Assembly (NCBI GenBank): GCA_030044455.1
Contig: JASHVU010000222.1
Span: 1 to 5,693 of the forward strand
Source of the DNA: Acidobacteriaceae bacterium
GTDB taxonomy: Bacteria; Acidobacteriota; Terriglobia; Terriglobales; Acidobacteriaceae
Direction: 5' to 3'
DNA: 5,693 bases
The notes under the pieces were generated by a model. It was not told the DNA's origin. It saw only the letters and a program-made list of their open reading frames with translations, and did not search any database. Within the stretch, counting starts at the first letter, position 1. Every line of letters begins with the position of its first letter. This document shows positions 1 through 4,466 of the stretch, piece after piece. The position numbers and the translations under genes were made by a program.

Positions 1-42
1 AACTGCCAGGCGCTTCGGTTTCTGAAATCCTCTCCACAACAT
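1..42 (-). CDS. rpoA: RNA polymerase alpha subunit, N-terminal 14 codons only (partial)
   Basis: Read on the minus strand, an ATG at 42-40 opens the peptide MLWRGFQKPKRLAV and runs off the window edge. This matches the usual start of bacterial RpoA, the dimerising scaffold subunit of RNA polymerase, and rpoA is the expected gene after rpsD in the alpha operon. A second in-frame ATG lies two codons upstream at 48-46 (M-T-M-L-W). The later ATG is preferred because a purine-rich GAGAG lies six bases before it and because it gives the family's usual N-terminus; the earlier ATG directly abuts that GAGAG. The rest of the gene is outside the window, so its integrity cannot be judged. Confidence 0.88.
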   Translation of the reverse strand, partial: MLWRGFQKPKRLAV

Positions 43-124
43 AGTCATCTCTCGTTTCTGGCGCGGCGTGTACGTCGCGATGCATTTTGCGGCGGCCGCG
101 CAAGGGCTCCTTGGGTTGGAATGA

Positions 125-232
125 AGCTCTCAGCTTTCAGCCGTCAGCTTTCAGTTCCCATCTCGGCTGAACGAACGGCTCAGGCCCACCGAGAAAAAGC
201 TGAAAGCTGACAGCTGAGAGCTGTTAGCTGTT
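125..232 (-). repeat. Heptad-repeat inverted element between rpsD and rpoA (AGCTGNN family)
   Basis: The + strand left arm is five heptads at 125-159 (AGCTCTC, AGCTTTC, AGCCGTC, AGCTTTC, AGTTCCC). The right arm is five at 198-232 (AGCTGAA, AGCTGAC, AGCTGAG, AGCTGTT, AGCTGTT). Two perfect 11-base complementary blocks are visible: 144-154 with 200-210, and 125-135 with 212-222. The left arm has 8 bases between its blocks and the right arm 1, a difference of one heptad. Inside, TCTCGG (161-166) can pair with CCGAGA (189-194). The last right-arm heptad contains part of the rpsD stop codon (231-233), so in mRNA the structure would begin at the end of rpsD. There is no U-tract, so an intrinsic terminator is unlikely, and rpoA follows anyway. 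Confidence 0.85.
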
Positions 233-860
233 ACTTCGAGTACAGTTCGACGATCAGCTGTTCGTTGATCGGCAAATTCACATCGGCACGTTTCGGCAGG
301 TGCAGAACGCGTCCCGACAAGTTTTCAAAATTGGCCTCGAGCCAGGTCGGCACTGGATTCTGCGCGGCAAACTGCGAAGCCTGTTCAACAATCACCAGCT
401 TCTTCGCCTCCTCGCGAATGGCGATCTCGTCACCGGCGCTTACCTGGAATGACGGAATGTTGACTTTCTTGCCGTTCACTGTCACATGCCCGTGACGAAC
501 CACCTGGCGCGCCTGCCGCCGCGAGATGGCGAAACCCAGCCGGAACGCCACGTTGTCGAGCCGCCGTTCGAGCTGCTGGATCAGCAGTTCGCCGGTCACG
601 CCCGTCGCGCGGTTGGCCTTCTCATAGTACTCGCGGAACTGGCCCTCAAGCGTGAAGTACATGCGCTTAGCCTTCTGCTTCTCGTGCAGTTGGAGGCCAT
701 AGCCCACGATCTTGGCTTTGCGATCTTTTCCGTGCTGCCCGGGCGGGAAGTTGCGCTTCTCAAGCGGGCAACGGTCGGAAGTGCATTTGGTGCCTTTCAA
801 AAAAAGCTTTGTGCCTTCGCGGCGGCAAAGGCGGCATACTGCTCCGGTGTAACGTGCCAT
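231..860 (-). CDS. rpsD: 30S ribosomal protein S4 (zinc-binding form)
   Basis: This 209-residue protein has the normal length of bacterial S4, a primary 16S rRNA binder that nucleates assembly of the 30S body. The N-terminal region carries C9, C12, C26 and C31 (C-x2-C-x13-C-x4-C), the zinc-binding set of C+ S4 proteins. The S4 RNA-binding domain begins near residue 98 with [15 protein letters not shown], followed by [18 protein letters not shown]. The end, [14 protein letters not shown], is typical. The ATG at 860-858 is preceded by AGGAG (866-870) five bases away. It lies between rpsK and rpoA, the normal alpha-operon position. In Escherichia coli S4 represses the alpha operon by binding the rpsM leader; whether that holds here cannot be seen. 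The stop codon is embedded in a heptad-repeat element. Confidence 0.98.
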   Translation of the reverse strand: MARYTGAVCRLCRREGTKLFLKGTKCTSDRCPLEKRNFPPGQHGKDRKAKIVGYGLQLHEKQKAKRMYFTLEGQFREYYEKANRATGVTGELLIQQLERRLDNVAFRLGFAISRRQARQVVRHGHVTVNGKKVNIPSFQVSAGDEIAIREEAKKLVIVEQASQFAAQNPVPTWLEANFENLSGRVLHLPKRADVNLPINEQLIVELYSK

Positions 861-865
861 TTCTT

Positions 866-870
866 CTCCT
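866..870 (-). promoter_or_regulatory. Shine-Dalgarno site of rpsD
   Basis: On the minus strand AGGAG lies five bases before the rpsD ATG, an ideal spacing. It supports the start that gives the conserved MARYTG N-terminus. The roughly 60 bases between this site and the upstream heptad element show no further structure I can support. Confidence 0.8.
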
Positions 871-931
871 GACTTCGGATGTCGATCGCTTTACGCGCCC
901 GTGGCGCTTCGTCGCGATCCATGTTCGAGCC

Positions 932-1042
932 TATAGCTTTTAGCTACTAGCTTCTAGCTCTTTCCGGCTCCATCCAAGAGTCGCGAAACCCGCCCTCAAC
1001 AGGATGGGGCTAGTAGCTAGAAGCTAGCGGCTAGTAGCTGCT
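932..1042 (-). repeat. Heptad-repeat inverted element between rpsK and rpsD (TAGCTNN family)
   Basis: The left arm on the + strand has four heptads ending in TAGCT at 932-959 (TATAGCT, TTTAGCT, ACTAGCT, TCTAGCT). The right arm has heptads at 1008-1042 (GGCTAGT, AGCTAGA, AGCTAGC, GGCTAGT, AGCTGCT). A perfect 13-base block pairs 947-959 with 1015-1027, and the outer AGCT cores stay in register beyond it. An inner stem CCATCC (970-975) with GGATGG (1002-1007) would continue the hairpin towards the centre. The right arm ends three bases from the rpsK stop codon (1046-1048). The consensus differs from the rpsD-rpoA element, but the layout is the same. Confidence 0.83.
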
Positions 1043-1045
1043 TTC

Positions 1046-1468
1046 TTACACGCGCCGTCTCTTCGGCGGTCTGCACCCGTTGTGCGGTACCGGCGTAACG
1101 TCGCGAATGGTCTTTACCTCAATGCCGGCGGCAGCCAGGGCGCGGATGGCCGACTCGCGGCCCGATCCCGGACCAGCGACCCGCACATCGACAGTGCGCA
1201 GGCCGTGATCGCGGGCCATGTTGGCAGCGTTCGACGCTGCTTGCTGCGCTGCGAACGGCGTTCCCTTGCGCGATCCCCTGAAGCCCAGCGAGCCTGAGCT
1301 TTTCCAGCTCAGCGTGTTGCCCACCTGGTCAGTGATGGTGACGATGGTGTTGTTGAACGAGGCCTGAATGTACGCAATGCCATACGGCACATTCTTGCGC
1401 TCGCGCTTCTTGAACTTCTTGGTCTTGCCAGCCTTTCCGGCACCGGCTTTCTGCTCTGGTTTGGCCAT
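1046..1468 (-). CDS. rpsK: 30S ribosomal protein S11
   Basis: This 140-residue protein matches bacterial S11, which sits on the platform of the 30S subunit near the mRNA exit and binds 16S rRNA. A lysine-rich, alanine/glycine-rich N-terminal tail (about residues 1-26) leads into the conserved core [22 protein letters not shown]. Downstream are [16 protein letters not shown], the [14 protein letters not shown] motif and the invariant C-terminal [18 protein letters not shown]. The ATG at 1468-1466 shares its A with the TAA stop of rpsM (TAATG). No clear Shine-Dalgarno site precedes it in the end of rpsM, which suggests translation is coupled to rpsM by termination and reinitiation. A repeat element starts just after its stop codon in the mRNA. 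Confidence 0.98.
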   Translation of the reverse strand: MAKPEQKAGAGKAGKTKKFKKRERKNVPYGIAYIQASFNNTIVTITDQVGNTLSWKSSGSLGFRGSRKGTPFAAQQAASNAANMARDHGLRTVDVRVAGPGSGRESAIRALAAAGIEVKTIRDVTPVPHNGCRPPKRRRV

Positions 1469-1854
1469 TAGGTCTTCGCCGTCGCTTTCTTCTTGCCGGC
1501 AATCGTGCCCTTGCGCGGGCCCTTGCGAGTGCGGGCATTGGTGTGGGTGCGCTGGCCGCGCACCGGCAGCGACCGCCGATGGCGGGTGCCGCGGTAGCTC
1601 TGGATGTCAATGAGGCGCTTGATGTGCATCGAGACGTCTTTACGCAAATCGCCTTCGACGTCGCCCTCGTCTTCAATGACCTGGCGGATACGGTTCACCT
1701 CTTCCTCACCGAGATCCTGGACCTTCTTGAAGGCGTCGACATTCGCCTTCTCCAGAATCTTCCGGGCGCGGGGGTTCCCGATTCCGAAGATATAAGTGAG
1801 CGCGATCCGTGCCTGCTTGTTGCGGGGCAGATCGACGCCAGCTATACGTGCCAT
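1468..1854 (-). CDS. rpsM: 30S ribosomal protein S13
   Basis: This 128-residue protein is full-length S13, a head protein of the 30S subunit that contacts the 50S subunit and P-site tRNA. Visible hallmarks are the N-terminal [13 protein letters not shown], the helix-hairpin-helix-like segment around [38 protein letters not shown], and [17 protein letters not shown], followed by a basic, lysine-rich tail. The ATG at 1854-1852 is preceded on the minus strand by AAGAAGGGATTCAA, a reasonable ribosome binding site with AAGG about eight bases away. It opens the alpha operon part of the block (rpsM-rpsK-rpsD-rpoA) after a 325-base gap, and its stop overlaps the rpsK start by one base. Confidence 0.98.
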   Translation of the reverse strand: MARIAGVDLPRNKQARIALTYIFGIGNPRARKILEKANVDAFKKVQDLGEEEVNRIRQVIEDEGDVEGDLRKDVSMHIKRLIDIQSYRGTRHRRSLPVRGQRTHTNARTRKGPRKGTIAGKKKATAKT

Positions 1855-1873
1855 TTGAATCCCTTCTTGATTC

Positions 1874-1901
1874 GGGGGTCAGGTTTCAGGGATCAGTCTT
1901 C
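1874..1901 (-). repeat. Heptad repeat just upstream of rpsM (GGNTCAG family)
   Basis: Four heptads follow each other on the + strand: GGGGGTC, AGGTTTC, AGGGATC, AGTCTTC. They share the exact 11-mer TCAGGGATCAG (1886-1896) with the element upstream of map (3645-3655). In mRNA the repeat ends 19 bases before the rpsM start codon. A possible partner arm at 1929-1952 is three octamers starting with GTCC (GTCCCTTT, GTCCTTCA, GTCCCTTC). Its period is 8 rather than 7 and its complementarity to the heptads is weak, so the second arm may be eroded or unrelated. Confidence 0.65.
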
Positions 1902-2054
1902 TCGTGGATTCACCTACCGATTCAACCGGTCCCTTTGTCCTTCAGTCCCTTCGTAGTTTGTGTGCCGTCCGGCCCTAACCGGTTCGCACGGGTTATCGAG
2001 ATCGATTCCAGAGGTTCATCGCAAGCCTTGACTCAAGCTAACTAGCCTCTTGAA

Positions 2055-2148
2055 GGCAGCCAGTAGAGAGCAGCCAATAGAGAGTAGTTGATTCCGCCGG
2101 ATCAGCTGCGTCCTCGGTTTCTACTCCCTATTCCCTATTCCCTGCCTT
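2055..2148 (-). repeat. Heptad-repeat inverted element between rpmJ and rpsM (CTATTCC family)
   Basis: The left arm on the + strand is GGCAGCC, AGTAGAG, AGCAGCC, AATAGAG, AGTAGTT (2055-2089), which is also a 14-base unit repeated with two differences. The right arm is CTACTCC, CTATTCC, CTATTCC, CTGCCTT (2121-2148). Two complementary blocks are visible: 2076-2087 with 2121-2132 (11 of 12) and AAGGCAG at 2053-2059 with CTGCCTT at 2142-2148 (7 of 7). The blocks are separated by 16 bases on the left and 9 on the right, a difference of one heptad. The centre is 2088-2120. In mRNA the element starts 31 bases after the rpmJ stop codon. Confidence 0.78.
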
Positions 2149-2179
2149 CGGAGAAACGTCCCTGCATGCCAGGCCTTGC

Positions 2180-2293
2180 TTATCCCTGGCGCTGCTTGTG
2201 CTTTGCGTTCTCGCAGATCACACGCACCACACCTTTGCGCGTAATGACCTTGCACTTGACGCAAATCTTCTTTACTGATGCCCGAACCTTCAT
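2180..2293 (-). CDS. rpmJ: 50S ribosomal protein L36 (zinc-binding form)
   Basis: On the minus strand an ATG at 2293-2291 opens a 37-codon frame ending in TAA at 2182-2180. It starts [20 protein letters not shown] and ends NAKHKQRQG. This is the exact length and pattern of bacterial L36, the smallest 50S protein, which helps organise 23S rRNA near the peptidyl-transferase side. The zinc ligands C11, C14, C27 and H32 (C-x2-C-x12-C-x4-H) are all present, so this is the zinc-dependent form rather than the zinc-free paralogue. A purine stretch AAGG lies close to the ATG, at a shorter spacing than usual. Position between infA and rpsM is canonical. No overlap with its neighbours; repeat elements lie on both sides. 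Confidence 0.97.
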   Translation of the reverse strand: MKVRASVKKICVKCKVITRKGVVRVICENAKHKQRQG

Positions 2294-2345
2294 TGCCTTG
2301 TACTACCCTTTTCTGCGCCTCAAAAGGCCGGCGCGGAATGATTTT

Positions 2346-2454
2346 CTTGAGCCTTCAGCCGTCAGCCATCAGCTTTCAGTTCAATCGTGCAAAATGATGC
2401 TCTTCGCTCAGCACAATAAAACTGAAAGCTGAGAGCTCAAGGATGACAGCTTAT
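2346..2454 (-). repeat. Heptad-repeat inverted element between infA and rpmJ (AGCTGNN family)
   Basis: The left arm on the + strand is AGCCTTC, AGCCGTC, AGCCATC, AGCTTTC, AGTTCAA (2350-2384). The right arm is AACTGAA, AGCTGAG, AGCTCAA, GGATGAC, AGCTTAT (2420-2454). A perfect 13-base block pairs 2369-2381 with 2420-2432, and CTTGAGC (2346-2352) pairs with GCTCAAG (2435-2441). The blocks are 16 bases apart on the left and 2 on the right, a difference of exactly two heptads. The last right-arm heptad covers the infA stop codon (2451-2453). The left arm is nearly the same as that of the rpsD-rpoA element, with one extra heptad. Confidence 0.85.
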
Positions 2455-2669
2455 TTGTATCTGTACACAATCCGTCCGCGATTCAAATCGTATGGACTCA
2501 GCTCCACCGCTACGCGGTCACCCGGTAGAATGCGGATGAAGTTCTTGCGCATCCTCCCCGATACATGAGCCAGTACCTCATGATTATTCTCGAGTTTTAC
2601 CTTGAACATGGCGTTGGGCAGCGTTTCCTGCACTGTCGCCATTACCTCAATCGCGTCTTCCTTCGACAA
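2451..2669 (-). CDS. infA: Translation initiation factor IF-1, TTG start
   Basis: This 72-residue protein is the normal length for IF-1, a single S1/OB-fold domain that binds the 30S A site and assists IF-2 and IF-3 during initiation. [65 protein letters not shown] is family-typical throughout. The start codon giving the conserved N-terminus is TTG (2669-2667). Reading upstream in the same frame I find no ATG, GTG or other TTG before an in-frame TGA about 60-65 bases upstream. The next ATG is codon 10 and would remove the first beta strand. The ribosome binding site is weak (GGA about seven to ten bases upstream). It lies between map and rpmJ, its usual place in many phyla. Confidence 0.96.
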   Translation of the reverse strand: MSKEDAIEVMATVQETLPNAMFKVKLENNHEVLAHVSGRMRKNFIRILPGDRVAVELSPYDLNRGRIVYRYK

Positions 2670-2864
2670 TCGATATCCAGTTCTGCCGGGTTTTTCTGTT
2701 CCGGCTGTTTCGCGGGCTATTGCCCGAGAATAATCAAATCAGATCTTTCGGCCTCTGTCCCTGCACCGTCCCTACGGGACTTCCAATCCTGTGGCCGATC
2801 TCGCTTCCCAACGTTGAAACGCGGGGCCAACGACCCATGCGTCTACGGCGCATTTTCGAGATGC
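2670..2864 (-). other. 195-base map-infA gap with four small inverted repeats
   Basis: No gene and no heptad repeat are visible here. Four perfect 5-base inverted repeats with short loops are present: ATGCG/CGCAT (2837-2841, 2849-2853), GTCCC/GGGAC (2768-2772, 2776-2780), CGGGC/GCCCG (2713-2717, 2722-2726) and GCCGG/CCGGC (2685-2689, 2701-2705). The last lies 15 bases before the infA TTG start. None is followed by a U-tract in the transcribed sense. I see no convincing promoter. In this GC-rich sequence some such repeats are expected by chance. Confidence 0.45.
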
Positions 2865-3614
2865 CTACTCCGTCAAAATCCTTGCCCCGTTCGCCGTTAC
2901 CGCAACTGTGTGCTCAAAATGAGCACTCATGCTTCCATCGCTCGCCACGGCGGTCCAGCCGTCGTCGAGCACCTTCACATCCGGCCTGCCGGCATTCACC
3001 ATCGGCTCAATGGCAATCACCATTCCCGCCTTCAGCTTCATACCCCGGCCTGCCTCACCAAAGTTCGGCACCTGCGGATCCTCGTGCATGTTCGACCCGA
3101 TGCCGTGGCCCACAAAATCGCGCACTACCGAGAACCCCTGGCGCTCCACGACGCCCTGCACGGCCGCGCCTACATCGCCCAGCGTGGCGCCGGGACGAAC
3201 AACGGCGATCCCGGCCTTCAGCGACTCTTCGGTCACTTTCAAAAGCCTCTGGGCTTCGGGTGCAATCGAACCCACCGGTACGGTAATGGCGGCATCGCCA
3301 TAATAGCCGTCGATCACCACGCCAAAATCAACCGAAACAATATCGCCCTCTTTCAGCACCCGCTTCGGCGACGGAATGCCGTGCACCACTTCACTGTTGA
3401 CAGAGGTGCATAGCACACAAGGATATCCCCGGTAACCTTTGAAAGCCGCCTTCACACCCAGGTCTTTCAGCCGCGCCGACGCCGCTTTTTCAAGATCGAA
3501 GGTCGTGGCGCCGGGCTTCACTTTTGACCGCACGAGTTCCAGCACCTCGCGAACCACCTGGCCCGCACGGCGCATCTTTTCAATCTCCTGGGACGACTTG
3601 ATTACGACAGCCAA
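2865..3614 (-). CDS. map: Methionine aminopeptidase, type Ia, TTG start
   Basis: This 249-residue protein removes the N-terminal methionine from new proteins when the second residue is small, acting in the cytosol near the ribosome exit. It is a compact pita-bread enzyme without an N-terminal extension, which marks type Ia. The full metal and catalytic set is visible: H78 (EVVHGIP), D96 (VSVDFG), D107 (YYGDAA), H170 (VGHGIG), H177 (MHEDP), E203 (IEPM) and E234 (HFEHT). The start is TTG at 3614-3612; an in-frame TGA lies two codons upstream, so no longer form exists, and the next ATG (codon 14) would cut into the first helix. A weak GGGA precedes the start by about seven bases. It sits between adk and infA, as is common in spc operons. 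Confidence 0.96.
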   Translation of the reverse strand: MAVVIKSSQEIEKMRRAGQVVREVLELVRSKVKPGATTFDLEKAASARLKDLGVKAAFKGYRGYPCVLCTSVNSEVVHGIPSPKRVLKEGDIVSVDFGVVIDGYYGDAAITVPVGSIAPEAQRLLKVTEESLKAGIAVVRPGATLGDVGAAVQGVVERQGFSVVRDFVGHGIGSNMHEDPQVPNFGEAGRGMKLKAGMVIAIEPMVNAGRPDVKVLDDGWTAVASDGSMSAHFEHTVAVTANGARILTE

Positions 3615-3627
3615 TGCTCAATCCCAT

Positions 3628-3719
3628 GGGTCAGGGGTCGGAGGTCAGGGATCAGACGATGCTGCTTGCACAAGCACGATTCAACTGATCCTTGATCCCT
3701 GTAACCTGGTCCCTTGCTC
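3628..3719 (-). repeat. Heptad-repeat inverted element between adk and map (GGNTCAG family)
   Basis: The left arm on the + strand is GGGTCAG, GGGTCGG, AGGTCAG, GGATCAG (3628-3655). The right arm is CTGATCC, TTGATCC, CTGTAAC, CTGGTCC, CTTGCTC (3685-3719). Pairing the four inner heptads in register gives 19 of 28 complementary positions, with the innermost pair (3649-3655 and 3685-3691) perfect. The centre holds a tight perfect inverted repeat TGCTTG-CA-CAAGCA (3663-3676). The element fills most of the gap: in mRNA it begins 25 bases after the adk stop codon and ends 13 bases before the map TTG start, so it could affect ribosome access to map. Confidence 0.78.
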
Positions 3720-3744
3720 TTAACGCACAAACCCGTCGTGGCGA

Positions 3745-4431
3745 CTACCCTTTCCGGCGCAATCGCTCCACGGCGGCAACAATTCCGGCCGCGATCTCAC
3801 TGATCGGCCGGTCTCCATCTACTTCAGCGAATCTTCCCTGCTCCCGATAATGCTCCACAACAGGCGCGGTAAGGGCCGAGTATGCGCGCATGCGCTCCTT
3901 GAAAACCTCTTCCGTGTCATCGGCTCGCTGGGTAAGCGCCGCACCCTCTAAGTCACAAATCCCATCCACTTTAGGAGGGTTGACGTAGATGTTATAGATG
4001 CTCTGACAGACAGGGCAAATCCTGCGCCCCGTAATTCGGCGCAATAATTGATTATAGTCCACTTGTATGCTTACGGCAATCACCGGAAGCGACCCCGGCT
4101 GTTGGGAGATCCGGCCATCGATCCAGCTGGCCTGCCCCAGCGTCCGCGGAAAGCCATCAAGGATGTAGCCGCCAACAGTGTCCGGCTCCTGCAGCCTCAC
4201 GGCTACCATCTCATTCACCAGGGAGTCGGGCACCAGTTCGCCCCGGACCATGAGTTCTTTGGCGGTACGGCCCAGCGGCGTGCCCTGGGCCACGTTGGCG
4301 CGCAGCAGATCGCCCGTCGAAATCTGCGGGATTCCCCACAGTTTCACCAACTCCTTGGCCTGGGTTCCCTTCCCCACGCCCGGTGCGCCCATCAAAAGGA
4401 TTGGGCCGGGCAGTGTCTTTCGACCTGTCAC
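3745..4431 (-). CDS. adk: Adenylate kinase, long-LID form
   Basis: Adenylate kinase converts ATP and AMP to two ADP in the cytosol. Numbering from the longest possible start (ATG at 4467), the P-loop is GAPGVGKGTQ (27-36), the AMP site STGDLLRA (50-57) and DGFPRT (104-109), and the arginine-bearing LID flank QRADDTEE (180-187). The long LID has C151, C154 and C171, but E174 where Cys or Asp usually completes the zinc site. I prefer GTG at 4431-4429 (228 residues): AGGAGG at 4437-4442 stands five bases before it, and it trims a 12-residue polar extension absent from the family core. The alternative ATG at 4467 (240 residues) overlaps the secY stop as TAATG and has AAGGA about ten bases upstream. 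Both starts are possible. The gene ends in TAG. Confidence 0.95.
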   Translation of the reverse strand: MTGRKTLPGPILLMGAPGVGKGTQAKELVKLWGIPQISTGDLLRANVAQGTPLGRTAKELMVRGELVPDSLVNEMVAVRLQEPDTVGGYILDGFPRTLGQASWIDGRISQQPGSLPVIAVSIQVDYNQLLRRITGRRICPVCQSIYNIYVNPPKVDGICDLEGAALTQRADDTEEVFKERMRAYSALTAPVVEHYREQGRFAEVDGDRPISEIAAGIVAAVERLRRKG

Positions 4432-4436
4432 CCGGC

Positions 4437-4442
4437 CCTCCT
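4437..4442 (-). promoter_or_regulatory. Strong Shine-Dalgarno site, internal to the longest adk frame
   Basis: The minus strand reads AGGAGG here, five bases before an in-frame GTG (4431-4429). It lies inside codons 9-11 of the longer adk frame. A perfect site at ideal spacing favours GTG as the main adk start, though it could arise by chance from Lys-Glu-Gly codons. Confidence 0.65.
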
Positions 4443-4466
4443 TTGTTTCGGTTGCTGTCAATAGCA

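Larger units (their letters stand above)
1855..2179 (-). other. 325-base rpmJ-rpsM gap, probable rpsM leader region
   Basis: This is the longest gap in the window and holds no gene I can support on either strand. It contains two repeat elements (1874-1901 with a weak partner at 1929-1952, and 2055-2148), a perfect 8-base palindrome AACCGGTT at 1977-1984, and a perfect inverted repeat CTTGA-C-TCAAG at 2027-2037. In many bacteria a secondary promoter or an S4-responsive leader precedes rpsM, so this would be the place to look. I could not find a convincing -35/-10 pair or recognise an S4 pseudoknot by eye. Confidence 0.5.

Noticed and set aside
43..124. Stretch between the rpoA start and the first repeat element
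   Set aside because: Apart from a GC-rich GCGGCCGC palindrome and the rpoA ribosome binding site I see no supportable element.
125..232. Repeat block considered as a CRISPR array
   Set aside because: Units are 7 bases with no spacers of uniform length, and the two arms are complementary rather than direct repeats.
1329..1676. 115-codon minus-strand frame overlapping rpsM and rpsK
   Set aside because: It is an out-of-frame reading of two conserved ribosomal protein genes, with Arg/Ala-rich low-complexity sequence.
1985..2040. Possible promoter (TTGAGT or TTGCGA with GATAAC) before rpsM on the minus strand
   Set aside because: Spacing between the candidate boxes is wrong (about 21 bases for TTGCGA-GATAAC) and no good -10 box follows TTGAGT.
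2565..3413. 282-codon + strand open frame across infA and map
   Set aside because: It crosses two well-supported genes on the other strand and shows no family pattern.
125..3719. Heptad hairpins considered as intrinsic terminators
   Set aside because: None is followed by a clear U-tract in the transcribed direction, and they lie between genes expected to be co-transcribed.
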